Source: Actinacidiphila acididurans (GTDB lineage Bacteria > Actinomycetota > Actinomycetes > Streptomycetales > Streptomycetaceae). From it: DNA of 64,000 nucleotides. Both the position numbers and the translations under genes were made by a program. Position 1 is the first letter of the stretch, and the number at the start of each line of letters is the position of its first letter. A model generated the notes under the pieces. That model was not told the origin of the DNA, searched no databases, and saw only the letters and a program-made list of their open reading frames with translations. Positions 33,341 through 41,451 of the stretch are shown in pieces. Location of the stretch: contig NZ_JADKYB010000010.1 in assembly GCF_016918855.1 (NCBI RefSeq), positions 62,001 through 126,000 on the forward strand, in the 5' to 3' direction.

Positions 33341-33685
33341 GCCGACCTGGCACGGGTCCAGCCGGGCCGATCATCGTCACCGGCCCGCCGATAGTGGAGC
33401 TGAGCCGCCTCAAGGCGAGGGCGGCCTCGGCGGTGGCGGCGCCCGGCTGCCGGGCAGAGCGGTCAGGCGCCGGCGGGCGGCTGCTCGGGCAGCGCAGCGA
33501 TCTTGCAGTCGTGCATCGTCACCACGCGGCAAATCGTGCCCGGAGAGGTTGAAGGCGAAGGTCTTCTCCGGGCCGCCCCAGTGGATCACCGACGGGACTC
33601 TCTGACCTGCGGCTTTGCCGGAACGGTTGGGACCGTTTCCCGGGGCGATGGTGGTGGTTCCCACTGGGTCGGGCGGGTGAGAAGA
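33341..33685. other. Gap between transfer block and NLR gene
   Basis: No intact gene is seen in 345 bp. On the minus strand, about 33600-33463, two frames join into a plausible peptide (VIHWGGPEKTFAFNLSG, then TICRVVTMHDCKIAALPE, ending at 33463) if one G near 33541 is removed, so a small frameshifted gene may lie here. A short hairpin AACGGT-TGGG-ACCGTT at 33622-33637 could end transcription of the minus-strand NLR gene. Confidence 0.35.
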
Positions 33686-35917
33686 TCAGCCCGGTGTACC
33701 CGTGTCCTTGCCGTTCTGTTGCTGCAAGTAAGCGAGGTTGCCGCGGGTGGCGAGGGTGTGGGGGTGGTCGGGACCCAGCACCCGCACCCAGTCCTCCAGC
33801 AGCTCCGCGAAAGCGGCCGCAGCGCCAGCCGCATCCCCCGCCTCCCCCCGCCAATAGGCGAGGTTGTGGCGCGTGGCGAGGGTTTGGGGGTGATCCGGGC
33901 CCAGCACCCGCACCCGGTCCTCCAGCAGTTCGCTGAAGCCGGTTGCGGCGCCGGCCGCATCCCCCGCCTCCCCCCGCCAGGAGGCGAGGTTGCCGCGGGT
34001 GGCGAGGGTGTGGGGGTGGTCAGGACCCAGCACCCGCACCCGGTCCTCCAGCAGCTCCGCGAAGGCGGCCGCAGCGCCAGCCGCATCCCCCGCCTCCCCC
34101 CGCCAGTCGGCGAGGCTGTGGCGGGTGGTGAGGGTGTCGGGGTGGTCAGGACCCAGCACCCGCACCCGGTCCTCCAGCAGCTCCGCGAAAGCGGCCGCAG
34201 CGCCAGCCGCATCCACCTTCCCCCGCCAGTCGGCGAGGTTGCCGCGGGTGGTGAGGGTGTCGGGGTGGTCAGGACCCAGCACCCGCACCACGACGTCCAG
34301 CAGCTCCGCGAAGGCGGCCGCAGCGCCAGCCGCATCCCCCGCCTCCCCCCGCCAGGAGGCGAGGTTGTTGCGGGCGGCGAGGGTGTCGGGGTGGTCGGGG
34401 CCGAGGTGTTCGGTTGTAGTGGCGGCCAGGTGCTGGTGGTAGGTGAGGGCCGCGTTGACCTGGCCGGATTCGCCGAGACTTCTTCCGGCCCGGAACAGCA
34501 CGGTGTGGGCGTCGGGCCGGTGCAGGGCGTCCTGGGCGCGCTCGGTCAGGGTGGTGGTGTTGGCTCGGAGGGCTTGGGCGAGGGTTATGTCGCGTTCGAC
34601 CGCGGGCCAGGCCGCCAGCAGGGCGTCGGCGGCGGTGCGGGCGGTGCGGTGCTGTTGTTCGGGAGTGAGGGTGTCGCGGACGGCCCGCTGGATCAGGGCA
34701 TGGACCCGCACCTCACGGTGAGGGTCCTGGGGGGTGTGGTCGATGAGGCTGAGGCGGTGCAGCACCCGCAGCCCCGCGGTGACCTCCCCCGCCGTGACGT
34801 TGCCTGCGGTCGCGTCGGCGGGGGCAGGGCCGGGCCGGTGCGGCTCTGCGGGGCCGACTCGCTCTTCACTCAGATAGGCCAGGGCGGGCGGGGTGGTCAG
34901 GACGGTGGCGGGTATACCGTTGGGGTCCAGCAGTGAGGCCAGGTGCAGCAGCAGCCGGGACAGGCCCGCGGGGCGCATGCGGTCGGCGCGTTCGATGGAC
35001 AGGTCCCAGGCAGCGGCCATCGCGCGGGCGTGGCCGGGCGGCAGCGGCTGCGGGCTGGCGTCGGCCAGCGACACCGTCCGATCCGCCAGCAGCGCCCGGT
35101 AGCCGGCGACGGTCATGCCGGCGTCCGCCATGAACGCGGCGGCCTGGGACAAGGCCAGCGGCAGACGGCCGAGGTCATCCGCGAGCGCCGCCAGGTCCTC
35201 GGCGGATTCGGTACGGTCATGGGCGGCCAGGACCGTACTCAAGTAGGAGACGGCTTCGGTCTCGGTGAACAGCCCGACGTCGATACGGGTGCGGCCGTCT
35301 AGAGTGAACGCGGCATCCCGGCGGCGGGTCGTGATCAAAGTGCGGCCGTGCGGGCTGGCAGGCGGCCACAGGCCCTGAAGGTGGTCGGGGTCGGAGACGT
35401 CGTCCAGGACAACCAGCCACCGGCACACCTCCTGGCCGGCCTTGGGTTCCAGCCAGGCCGTGAACGCCTCGGCCGCCGCCTGCAGGTCACCGAGCTGCGC
35501 ACCCGCTACCTCGACCCCTGCCCGGCCCAGACCCGCCACCAGCGACGCCCGGTCCGCCGCGGTCACCCACACCAGCAAGTCCAGCTCACCACCGGTCAGC
35601 GCGGTTCGGGCGTAGTCGGCGGCCAGCTGGGTCTTGCCGACACCGCCCATCCCCGACAGCACCGGCCCACGCTCCGGCTCCCGGGCCGAACCCGCCCCCT
35701 CGGCCTGGCCGAGCACGGCCGTGCCACCGCCGGCCACCGCCAGCCGCAGCCGCGCCCGCTCCGCACGGTCCTGGAACGCCCCCGCCCGCAGCAGAATCAC
35801 CCCCACCTGATGCGGCCAGACCAACGGCGGCCGCACCGCGCCCTGGAAGTAGTTGTTCTGAACGTTGTGGTCACCACGCTGCGCGCCGGTAGGCCCGTGA
35901 TAGCTGTCGCCGGCCAC
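33686..35917 (-). CDS. NB-ARC/TPR NLR-type ATPase with N-terminal amyloid motif
   Basis: The 743-aa protein has a short N-terminal motif (HGPTGAQRGDHNVQNNYF, residues about 7-24) and an NB-ARC ATPase with P-loop GMGGVGKT near residue 89-96. Kinase-2 (WLVVLDDVSD), RNBS-B (TLITTRRRD) and GLPL-like (LGRLPLALSQAA) motifs follow. The C-terminus is a TPR array whose last six units repeat LGPDHP every 41-42 residues. NLR ATPases of this kind act as sensors in bacterial immunity and programmed death. The start GTG 35917 lies 3 bases after the stop of the Bell-like effector gene, and the two share the motif, so the pair is a likely sensor/effector unit. No separate ribosome site is visible, which implies coupling. 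Confidence 0.8.
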   Translation of the reverse strand: MAGDSYHGPTGAQRGDHNVQNNYFQGAVRPPLVWPHQVGVILLRAGAFQDRAERARLRLAVAGGGTAVLGQAEGAGSAREPERGPVLSGMGGVGKTQLAADYARTALTGGELDLLVWVTAADRASLVAGLGRAGVEVAGAQLGDLQAAAEAFTAWLEPKAGQEVCRWLVVLDDVSDPDHLQGLWPPASPHGRTLITTRRRDAAFTLDGRTRIDVGLFTETEAVSYLSTVLAAHDRTESAEDLAALADDLGRLPLALSQAAAFMADAGMTVAGYRALLADRTVSLADASPQPLPPGHARAMAAAWDLSIERADRMRPAGLSRLLLHLASLLDPNGIPATVLTTPPALAYLSEERVGPAEPHRPGPAPADATAGNVTAGEVTAGLRVLHRLSLIDHTPQDPHREVRVHALIQRAVRDTLTPEQQHRTARTAADALLAAWPAVERDITLAQALRANTTTLTERAQDALHRPDAHTVLFRAGRSLGESGQVNAALTYHQHLAATTTEHLGPDHPDTLAARNNLASWRGEAGDAAGAAAAFAELLDVVVRVLGPDHPDTLTTRGNLADWRGKVDAAGAAAAFAELLEDRVRVLGPDHPDTLTTRHSLADWRGEAGDAAGAAAAFAELLEDRVRVLGPDHPHTLATRGNLASWRGEAGDAAGAATGFSELLEDRVRVLGPDHPQTLATRHNLAYWRGEAGDAAGAAAAFAELLEDWVRVLGPDHPHTLATRGNLAYLQQQNGKDTGTPG
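33715..34411. repeat. 126-bp tandem repeats encoding TPR units
   Basis: Six copies of a unit beginning with the codons for LGPDHP follow at 126-bp pitch; one unit is 123 bp because RGEAGDAA is RGKVDAA. The copies are nearly identical at DNA level, including the CGGGACCCAGCACCCGCACC core on the plus strand. Such homogeneous repeats arise by unequal recombination and allow repeat number to change quickly in the sensor domain. Confidence 0.75.
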
Positions 35918-35920
35918 CGC

Positions 35921-36439
35921 TCAGGACCCGAAAGTATTGGTCTGCGTGTTGTGGTCCCCGACCTGCAACGCGGCCGGCCCGTTGAAGGTGTTCCCGTACA
36001 CCGCGCGCGCCCGCGGTCCGGCAGCCTCCGCCGCGGCCCGCACCGCGGCCACCGCATCCTGCAAAGCCGACGCGAAGGCGGGATCCTGCTCGACCGCCTC
36101 CTCCAACGCCAAGCCCAGGCGCCTGCGGGTGCGATCCGACACCGCCTGCGCACCCGCTGCCGCCTGCGTCACCGCCTGCTCCAGCGCCGGATCGCCGCCC
36201 AGCCGGGCCACCACCATCTCGTGCAGACGGTCCAGGCCCGCATCCAGCACCGTGTCCACCTCGGCATCCGCACGCCCGGCCACCCTCCGCGCCTTGCCCA
36301 CCACCCACGCCACCAGATAGCCCACCGCTAACTCCACACCCACCACAACGCCCCCAACAACGCCCCCGGCACGTACACACCGACCGTACGCCCGCGCACC
36401 CCAGCGACGGGCCAGAACCCTCCAGCCCCATTCCCTCAC
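35921..36439 (-). CDS. Bell-like membrane effector with C-terminal amyloid motif
   Basis: The 172-aa protein has an N-terminal hydrophobic segment (GGVVVGVELAVGYLVAWVVG) and an all-helical domain (RRVAGRADAEVDTVLDAGLD, then LEEAVEQDPAFASALQDAV). It ends in NGPAALQVGDHNTQTNTFGS. This matches the Streptomyces family often called chromosome-partitioning protein and the Bell-domain effectors that work with NLRs through amyloid motifs. The tail aligns with the NLR head encoded 3 bases downstream. The role inferred is membrane damage or cell death after templated assembly. GTG 36439 is the longest start. A GTG just before the hydrophobic segment may be the real one, as no clear ribosome site precedes either. 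Confidence 0.7.
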   Translation of the reverse strand: MREWGWRVLARRWGARAYGRCVRAGGVVGGVVVGVELAVGYLVAWVVGKARRVAGRADAEVDTVLDAGLDRLHEMVVARLGGDPALEQAVTQAAAGAQAVSDRTRRRLGLALEEAVEQDPAFASALQDAVAAVRAAAEAAGPRARAVYGNTFNGPAALQVGDHNTQTNTFGS

Positions 36440-36484
36440 CCGCCACAGCCCATTACGTCGGTGGTCCCCGGTCCGGTCGGGGTG

Positions 36485-36650
36485 ATCGCGTCCTTCTCCC
36501 GGGCCTCGGTGATCTGCTCCAGCGTGTCGTTCACGCCCTTGAGGTACGTGGCCTGGTGCTTCAGTGCTGCAACTACAGGATCTCCGGCGCGATGGCTGGC
36601 GCGAGCGCAGAGTAGTCGTACGCCAGGTCCGGCAGCGAGCACGTGCCCAT
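36485..36650 (-). pseudogene. Superoxide dismutase N-terminal remnant
   Basis: On the minus strand from ATG 36650 the frame reads SLPDLAYDYSALAPAIAPEI, the conserved Fe/Mn superoxide dismutase N-terminus. It then hits TAG, and the family continues one frame away as KHQATYLKGVNDTLEQITEA and REKD before similarity ends near 36485. Only about 55 of the usual about 210 residues remain, with a stop and a frameshift. It is a dead fragment. The flanks to 36941 hold no other gene that can be supported. Confidence 0.75.
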
Positions 36651-36941
36651 CAGCCTCGGTCCCTTCCCACGGTGATCGGTGGAACGTCGGAGTAGTGCCG
36701 CGGCGCACTTCGGGACAAGCTCTGGACCCGGTGGAGCCGCCCCCGACCGGTCATGAGGCAGACGGGGACGGTGTGGACGTCTGTTCTGCGGAAACCGTCG
36801 TAATGACCACGCCCCGCGCGCGGTTTTGCCGGCCTCCAGGAAGGCGGATTAGGAGTGCGGATTGGGAGGCGGCGGCGATGCCGCGCTGCCATGCTTACGG
36901 ACCGCCAGCTCCACGATTGCTCTTCGCTTGGGCGTACTCCG

Positions 36942-37493
36942 TCAGCGTCGCACTGGCCGGATCATGGCAGCGAATACGGGAGAGTCGGGGAAGGGCTGCT
37001 GATCGCCGACCTTGCGATACCCCCATGCCTCGTACACAGCCTGGACCGCTCCGTTGCCGGCCGCCGGGTTGACCAGCAAGGTCACGCGCTGCTCGGTCCG
37101 CTGGGACAGCCATGCCTCGTGGATCTGCCAGGCGACCCCGCGCCCACGCCACGGCTTGCGCACGACGATCTCGTTGAGAGCGACCGTCCGCTTCCCATCC
37201 TCAATGATGTACTCCTCGGGAAGCGCGGCGGTCATGGGCTGCCACCATCGGGTGTCCGGGCCGAGCGGGACACCGAAGCAGAAGCCGACCGGCTCCCCGT
37301 CCTCGTAGCCAACAACGGCGTCCCAGCCGGGACGCGAGGCGTAGATGTTCAACCGCTCATTGAAACGGTCGACGTCGTAAAAGGGCCCGGTGAGTCCGAA
37401 ATCGCGGTGCCGGACTTCCGCGTGCACGTCCAGGAGGATCTGCCGTATCTGTGGCAGGTGATCGGCGGTGTAGTGCGTGATCTCGACGGTCAT
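36942..37493 (-). CDS. GNAT-family N-acetyltransferase
   Basis: The 183-aa product has a GNAT fold: an N-terminal strand MTVEITHYTADHLPQIRQIL, a central GYEDGEPVGFCFGVP, and the acetyl-CoA-binding VALNEIVVRKPWRGRGVAWQ with the RGRGVA loop. A C-terminal AVYEAWGYRKVGDQQPFPD follows. The substrate cannot be told. ATG 37493 has GGGAGA upstream and overlaps the stop of the XRE-TPR regulator gene (ATGA), so the two are co-expressed away from the lanthipeptide genes. Confidence 0.8.
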   Translation of the reverse strand: MTVEITHYTADHLPQIRQILLDVHAEVRHRDFGLTGPFYDVDRFNERLNIYASRPGWDAVVGYEDGEPVGFCFGVPLGPDTRWWQPMTAALPEEYIIEDGKRTVALNEIVVRKPWRGRGVAWQIHEAWLSQRTEQRVTLLVNPAAGNGAVQAVYEAWGYRKVGDQQPFPDSPVFAAMIRPVRR

Positions 37494-38755
37494 CGTGGGT
37501 CTCCCTGCCTGGACGTGTACGTTTCCCTCCACTGGGCTGCCACGGACGATCGAGGGGTGGCGACCGACAATTCCCGCGTGAACTCGTCCAGGAGCCTGGC
37601 GATGCGCCCGGTCCGTGCCTTGGCGTTGTCGGGAGCAGCCACCGTTGCCGCCGTCGCACATGCCTGTTCGACGTCACGCTGGCGGAGCTGTGCGAGAGCG
37701 AGCAGGGCGCCGTAATACACACGGTTGCGGTCGTAACCGGGCCGCAAGCGCGACAGCGTACGGTGAAGGTACGCCTCGGCCTGAGAGTGTTCGCCGAGGC
37801 GGCCCAGCGCGATGGCGCCGAGACCGTCGAGTTCGGACCGGTCGAAGAAGACCATCCAAACCGGCCGGGGCGCGCCGTGGTCGGCCTGTTCGAATGCCTC
37901 GGCCGCTTGACCGAGACTACGTAGAGCTGAGGATCGCTGCCCTGTCTGCGCCTGGATTCCCGCCAGGCGTGCGGCCGTCAACGAACGGTAGAGCGGGTCT
38001 CGTCGGCATACAGAAGACGCGCGCCCTGCCTGGGCCGCGGCCAGAGCGTCGTGAGGGCGCCGCTGCTGATTCGCAAGCACCGCTGCATGACCCCACAGAC
38101 GGACCTGGATCTCGGGGCTGCCGGACAGTCCGGCCAGCGTCATGGCCCGGTCGAGATGCTGCTGCGCCCTGTCGGGTGCGTGGTCGTCGACCGCGGCCCA
38201 CAAGGCGGTGCCGGTGAATGCGGCGGCGAGGCCGTACAAGCGTGCGCGTACGCGCTGCGTGGTGTATCCCACAGCCTGAAGTTCCATCGCATGGTGAGCG
38301 AAGGCCAATGCGCGGGTTTCCAGATTGATGGTGCCCCCGAACTGGTTGTCAGCGGCGACGAGCCTGGCGAACTCCGTCTCCAGCCGGTCCGCGTCGGACA
38401 TGCCGACGCGCGGTGCAGTCGTAGGGGTCTTTCGGGGTAGCGCGGCTCCAGCAGCCAGGCCGGCCGCCGTGCTGGCCAGGGTTCGTCGCCGCATCGGGTC
38501 CTCCGGTGGTGCTGGGTTGCTCTTGGCTGCGAAGCCTAACTCTTGCGCAGAACAGCCGAACTCCTCCTCCAGAGCGCGCCGCTGCTTTGCTTGAGGCCGA
38601 GTGGTGGTTCCGTCCAGCCAGTTGCGGATGTGCCGGTCCGTCAAGCTGCCCGGGCGGCCGGTGAAATCGCCGATGCGCCGGTTGAGGGCCTCCGCGAGTT
38701 CCTGTTGCGTCAGGCCTGCATCTTCCATCCGACGCGCCAGCAGCGTGTTCACCAT
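37490..38755 (-). CDS. XRE-family regulator with C-terminal TPR domain
   Basis: The 421-aa protein has an N-terminal XRE helix-turn-helix (LLARRMEDAGLTQQELAEAL, then RHIRNWLDG). A hydrophobic linker follows that looks like a Tat-type signal but is internal (RRRTLASTAAGLAAGAALP). A helical TPR-like domain from about residue 130 to the end carries repeats such as DALAAAQAGRASSVCRRDPL. Regulators of this type often stand beside lanthipeptide and other RiPP clusters in Streptomyces. ATG 38755 is used; a GTG at 38773 is possible. The gene diverges from the plus-strand cluster across an intergenic stretch with an inverted repeat. Confidence 0.75.
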   Translation of the reverse strand: MVNTLLARRMEDAGLTQQELAEALNRRIGDFTGRPGSLTDRHIRNWLDGTTTRPQAKQRRALEEEFGCSAQELGFAAKSNPAPPEDPMRRRTLASTAAGLAAGAALPRKTPTTAPRVGMSDADRLETEFARLVAADNQFGGTINLETRALAFAHHAMELQAVGYTTQRVRARLYGLAAAFTGTALWAAVDDHAPDRAQQHLDRAMTLAGLSGSPEIQVRLWGHAAVLANQQRRPHDALAAAQAGRASSVCRRDPLYRSLTAARLAGIQAQTGQRSSALRSLGQAAEAFEQADHGAPRPVWMVFFDRSELDGLGAIALGRLGEHSQAEAYLHRTLSRLRPGYDRNRVYYGALLALAQLRQRDVEQACATAATVAAPDNAKARTGRIARLLDEFTRELSVATPRSSVAAQWRETYTSRQGDPR

Positions 38756-38773
38756 CTGCCTACGGTAGCGCAC

Positions 38774-38943
38774 TGTGTGTTACTGCTGGAGAGTAAAAAT
38801 TTCCGGTTTCCCGCACATAATCCGCACCGGTGATTGCCTGTGCCCGGCTGCCCGGACGGCGCTTGGCTGGGAAAGGGCCATCAACCCGAGTCGACCTCGA
38901 TACCGGTGGCCCCGTCATCCGGCCTCTTCGCCGAGGGATCACC
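38774..38943. promoter_or_regulatory. Divergent promoter region of the lanthipeptide locus
   Basis: This 170-bp gap lies between the XRE-TPR gene and the plus-strand operon. It contains TTACT-GCTGGAG-AGTAA (38780-38796), a short inverted repeat in an AT-rich patch (GAGTAAAAATTTCC), placed where an XRE operator would sit. Promoters for both directions are expected here. Confidence 0.45.
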
Positions 38944-39414
38944 ATGGCACCCACGTTTCCCAAGCAACAGGTCGCGGGACATCTGCCCGGCTACTTGCCA
39001 CCCGCGGACTTGCCGACTGTCCCACACCGCCGTACGCCGACTGCTGCCTCCGCGGACATCGTGCTGGAGCGGCACGAATCCGTGGTGGGTACGGCCCGCC
39101 AATACGTGACCGCCGCCCCTGGAGCCTCGGACGGGCCGGTGTTCCACCGGCCCGGTGAGTTCGGGCCGGGTGCCGGGTACACCGTGTTGCTCCCCGCGAG
39201 CGCGGCCCGGATCTGGTGGGTGCACGGCACGGTCGTGCTTCCGCCGGCAGTCCGGTTCGTCATCCCTACGCCGGACCGGCTGGAGCCGACGATGGAGGCC
39301 CCTTGGTGGGTGGTACCGCTCGACGGTCCGGACAGGCTGTGCACGTCGGCGCTCCTGGCCTCGCTGCTGGCCCGGCCGACCACCGCGGTAGGCGGGGAGG
39401 ACAGCCATGCGTAG
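38944..39414 (+). CDS. Hypothetical protein of the lanthipeptide locus, 156 aa
   Basis: The product reads as one small globular domain (ERHESVVGTARQYVTAAPGA, IWWVHGTVVLPPAVRFVIPT, PWWVVPLDGPDRLCTSALLA). It is not recognised. ATG 38944 is chosen because the longer frame from 38830 lies in the promoter region. Its stop overlaps the next ATG at 39407, so it is co-translated with the ATPase-fold gene. Confidence 0.5.
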   Translation: MAPTFPKQQVAGHLPGYLPPADLPTVPHRRTPTAASADIVLERHESVVGTARQYVTAAPGASDGPVFHRPGEFGPGAGYTVLLPASAARIWWVHGTVVLPPAVRFVIPTPDRLEPTMEAPWWVVPLDGPDRLCTSALLASLLARPTTAVGGEDSHA

Positions 39415-39832
39415 CGTCCGCGCGGCGTTGTGCCCGCCGCGCACGCCCGCCGTCCCGACCGAGTACGCCAAGAGCTACGAGCGTGTCCCGGAGTCGGCTG
39501 CCGCCGCACGCCACCTGGTCAGCGAGGCCCTGCACGTCTGGCACCTTCCGCAGCTCGCCGACACGGCGGCGCTGATCACGACCGAGCTGGTGTCGAACGC
39601 GATCCGGCACGCCAAGGGCGAGGAAATGCGCGTGGACGTCACGCGGCTGACCGAGCAGCGTGTGCGCGTCTCGGTCGTCGACCAGGACTCCACTCGCCCC
39701 CAGATGCAGGAGCCGGACCCCGGTGGGGAGGGCGGCCGCGGCTTGTTCCTCGTGAACGCCGAATCCTCCGGCTGGGGCGTCGACGTGCTGCCCGGCGGCA
39801 AGCGGGTATGGGCCGACCTGGAGGCGTTGTGA
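39407..39832 (+). CDS. HATPase-fold (anti-sigma/RsbW-like) protein
   Basis: The 141-aa protein has the GHKL ATPase fold of Streptomyces anti-sigma-factor kinases. The N box is LITTELVSNAIRHA. Later boxes are VSVVDQDSTRPQM and GRGLFLVNAESSGWGVD, then GGKRVWADLEAL. Such single-domain proteins usually regulate sigma factors or anti-anti-sigma proteins, but no partner gene is seen next to it. A 13-bp hairpin at 39940 ends the unit. Confidence 0.7.
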   Translation: MRSVRAALCPPRTPAVPTEYAKSYERVPESAAAARHLVSEALHVWHLPQLADTAALITTELVSNAIRHAKGEEMRVDVTRLTEQRVRVSVVDQDSTRPQMQEPDPGGEGGRGLFLVNAESSGWGVDVLPGGKRVWADLEAL

Positions 39833-39939
39833 CGACCACGACGCTCGCCCCGGCCAGCAGTGCCCGTCTCGGGGCGCCGCGACGTGGTTCCCCCGCCCCG
39901 TGGCACAGGCCGGGGTTGGGCCTAATCGGCAGCCGCGTG

Positions 39940-39972
39940 CAGCGGCGGCCGGATCGCACCCGGCCGCCGCTG
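39940..39972 (+). terminator. Hairpin after the HATPase-fold gene
   Basis: CAGCGGCGGCCGG (39940-39952) and its exact complement (39960-39972) flank a 7-base loop, about 107 bases after the HATPase-fold stop. No T-run follows, as usual for Streptomyces. The stretch 39833-40021 shows no other convincing gene. Confidence 0.55.
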
Positions 39973-40021
39973 AGGGTCGGTGACCCGGCAGCGCAGACCG
40001 ACATCGAAGGAGTGAACGACC

Positions 40022-40840
40022 ATCAGCACCGCGAACACCGCCGAGCGGTGGCCACCTGGCTGGACATTGTCCGATGGCTCGCGCTTGGTGAACCCGAGAC
40101 CGGTGGGGCCGAACCAGTTGAAGCTCAACCAGTGGGTGGCTGTGAACGGGCACGCATTCCGCATCACCAACCTGCGGGCAGTGGGCCTGACAGGGCGCTT
40201 GGTCGAGCTGTCCCGCCGCGCTCCTGTGTACCTCCGCGCGGGCGAGACGCTGACCGGCTTCGAGGTTGTCCCGCCGCCTTCCGGCGGTTATCCGACCGTC
40301 CGGGCGCCCGACCCGCCGCCGCGCGCCCCAAGCGCAAGCGTGCCGCGCCGGGCGCAGGGCGGACCGCGCCGGGCCGCCGCGGTGGCTGACCATGCAGGGT
40401 CGCGCATGGGTGACCAGGTCTGTGCTGGCGCTGCGAGAGCGCAGACGGGCCGGGACTGTGGCTCAGCCTCGGGCAGAGACCGCGGTACCGGTGCCTTTCA
40501 CACCTGCGCGGAGTGCATCGCTCGCGTGGAGGACCGGTCGCTGGCCGGGGCGGGCTCCGCCGAATCACTGATGAGAGAGGTAAGTCGAGGACTGCCTACC
40601 GCGCGGGACCGTATGACGCCCGGAGAGAGCACATCCCTGGGCCAGGACGCGATCCAGACCCGCGAAATCCTGTCCCGCGGGCCTCCTCGGGCTGACACCA
40701 CCGGCTTGTCCGACCCACGCCGCCAAATCGAAGGACCAAATTCACGGCAATGGCCAGCACGACCGCAACGCAACACCCTCACGCAGACCGTCCGCCCATT
40801 TGCGGAGAGCCCGCGACCCTATCCAACCCACTCGCCTTGA
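40022..40840 (+). CDS. Hypothetical protein with an ATC in the start position
   Basis: The frame reads STANTAERWPPGWTLSDGSR, then LKLNQWVAVNGHAFRITNLR and TGRLVELSRRAPVYLRAGET, a plausible small domain. AAGGAG at 40007-40012 has ideal spacing to ATC 40022 in a context ATC-AGC-ACC that looks like a mutated ATG. GTG 40088 is the first ordinary start. The frame runs to TGA 40840 with a cysteine pair (FHTCAECIARVED). The second half has mixed codon use and overlaps the next gene, so the true end is unsure. Confidence 0.35.
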   Translation: MSTANTAERWPPGWTLSDGSRLVNPRPVGPNQLKLNQWVAVNGHAFRITNLRAVGLTGRLVELSRRAPVYLRAGETLTGFEVVPPPSGGYPTVRAPDPPPRAPSASVPRRAQGGPRRAAAVADHAGSRMGDQVCAGAARAQTGRDCGSASGRDRGTGAFHTCAECIARVEDRSLAGAGSAESLMREVSRGLPTARDRMTPGESTSLGQDAIQTREILSRGPPRADTTGLSDPRRQIEGPNSRQWPARPQRNTLTQTVRPFAESPRPYPTHSP

Positions 40841-41139
40841 CGGCCACGAGGTACGCCAACCGGCAGGACATCGATCCCATCGAAATCCAGGACGTGCGCT
40901 GCACCCTCCAGGCACATCGGACCGGCGATCACTACGCATTCGTTGTCGGCACCACCGCGACCACCAGCGCGTGGACCCGATGGAGCCGGGGCGCCGGCCC
41001 CCAGAGTGTCCTCGTCCTGCCCAACTGTCCGATCACCGGTCCCGGCCAGGACGAGACCTGCTCCGAGTACGAGTTCCACCACGGCGCCCACACCTGGCAG
41101 GTGGACGACCCCTGGAACCCCGAAGAGCCCGCGCAATGA
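40750..41139 (+). CDS. Hypothetical protein, 129 aa
   Basis: The product has beta-type stretches (RCTLQAHRTGDHYAFVVGTT, then TWQVDDPWNPEEPAQ) and five cysteines (CGEPA, VRCTL, LPNCPI, ETCSEY). It is not recognised. GAAGGA lies about 13 bases before ATG 40750. The stop overlaps the start of the small XRE gene (ATGA at 41136). Confidence 0.5.
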   Translation: MASTTATQHPHADRPPICGEPATLSNPLALTATRYANRQDIDPIEIQDVRCTLQAHRTGDHYAFVVGTTATTSAWTRWSRGAGPQSVLVLPNCPITGPGQDETCSEYEFHHGAHTWQVDDPWNPEEPAQ

Positions 41140-41375
41140 CCGCTACCCGCACACGTACCCGCCCTCGCACGCTGGACCACGAACCGGAAGCCATCACCTG
41201 GGCACGCAAAAAGGCAGGCCTGACCAAACGCGCACTCGCCCGCCGGATTGGCATCAGCGAACAGCTCATGGGCGAGATCGAATCCGGCTGGCGCAACGCC
41301 ACCCCGGCCAACCTCGCAAAGATCGCTCAAGCCCTCAACTGCCCTCTCGTCATTCTTGAGCGCAAGCGGCAATAG
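41136..41375 (+). CDS. Small XRE-type DNA-binding protein
   Basis: The 79-aa product is a single helix-turn-helix domain: WARKKAGLTKRALARRIGIS, then EQLMGEIESGWRNATPANLA and KIAQALNCPLVILERKR. The size fits an antitoxin-like or operon-specific regulator. No toxin partner is evident. ATG 41136 overlaps the preceding stop. Confidence 0.75.
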   Translation: MTATRTRTRPRTLDHEPEAITWARKKAGLTKRALARRIGISEQLMGEIESGWRNATPANLAKIAQALNCPLVILERKRQ

Positions 41376-41451
41376 ACGCCCGGAACGCCTGAATACCACG
41401 GCCTCTGAGCCAGCAGCTTGCTGTGACCACACACCGAGGAGCCGCACCACC

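Noticed and set aside
36436..36708. A 90-codon minus-strand frame whose stop overlaps the effector start (GTGA)
   Set aside because: Part of it matches the interior of superoxide dismutase, with the N-terminus in another frame. It is a remnant and the overlap is coincidental.
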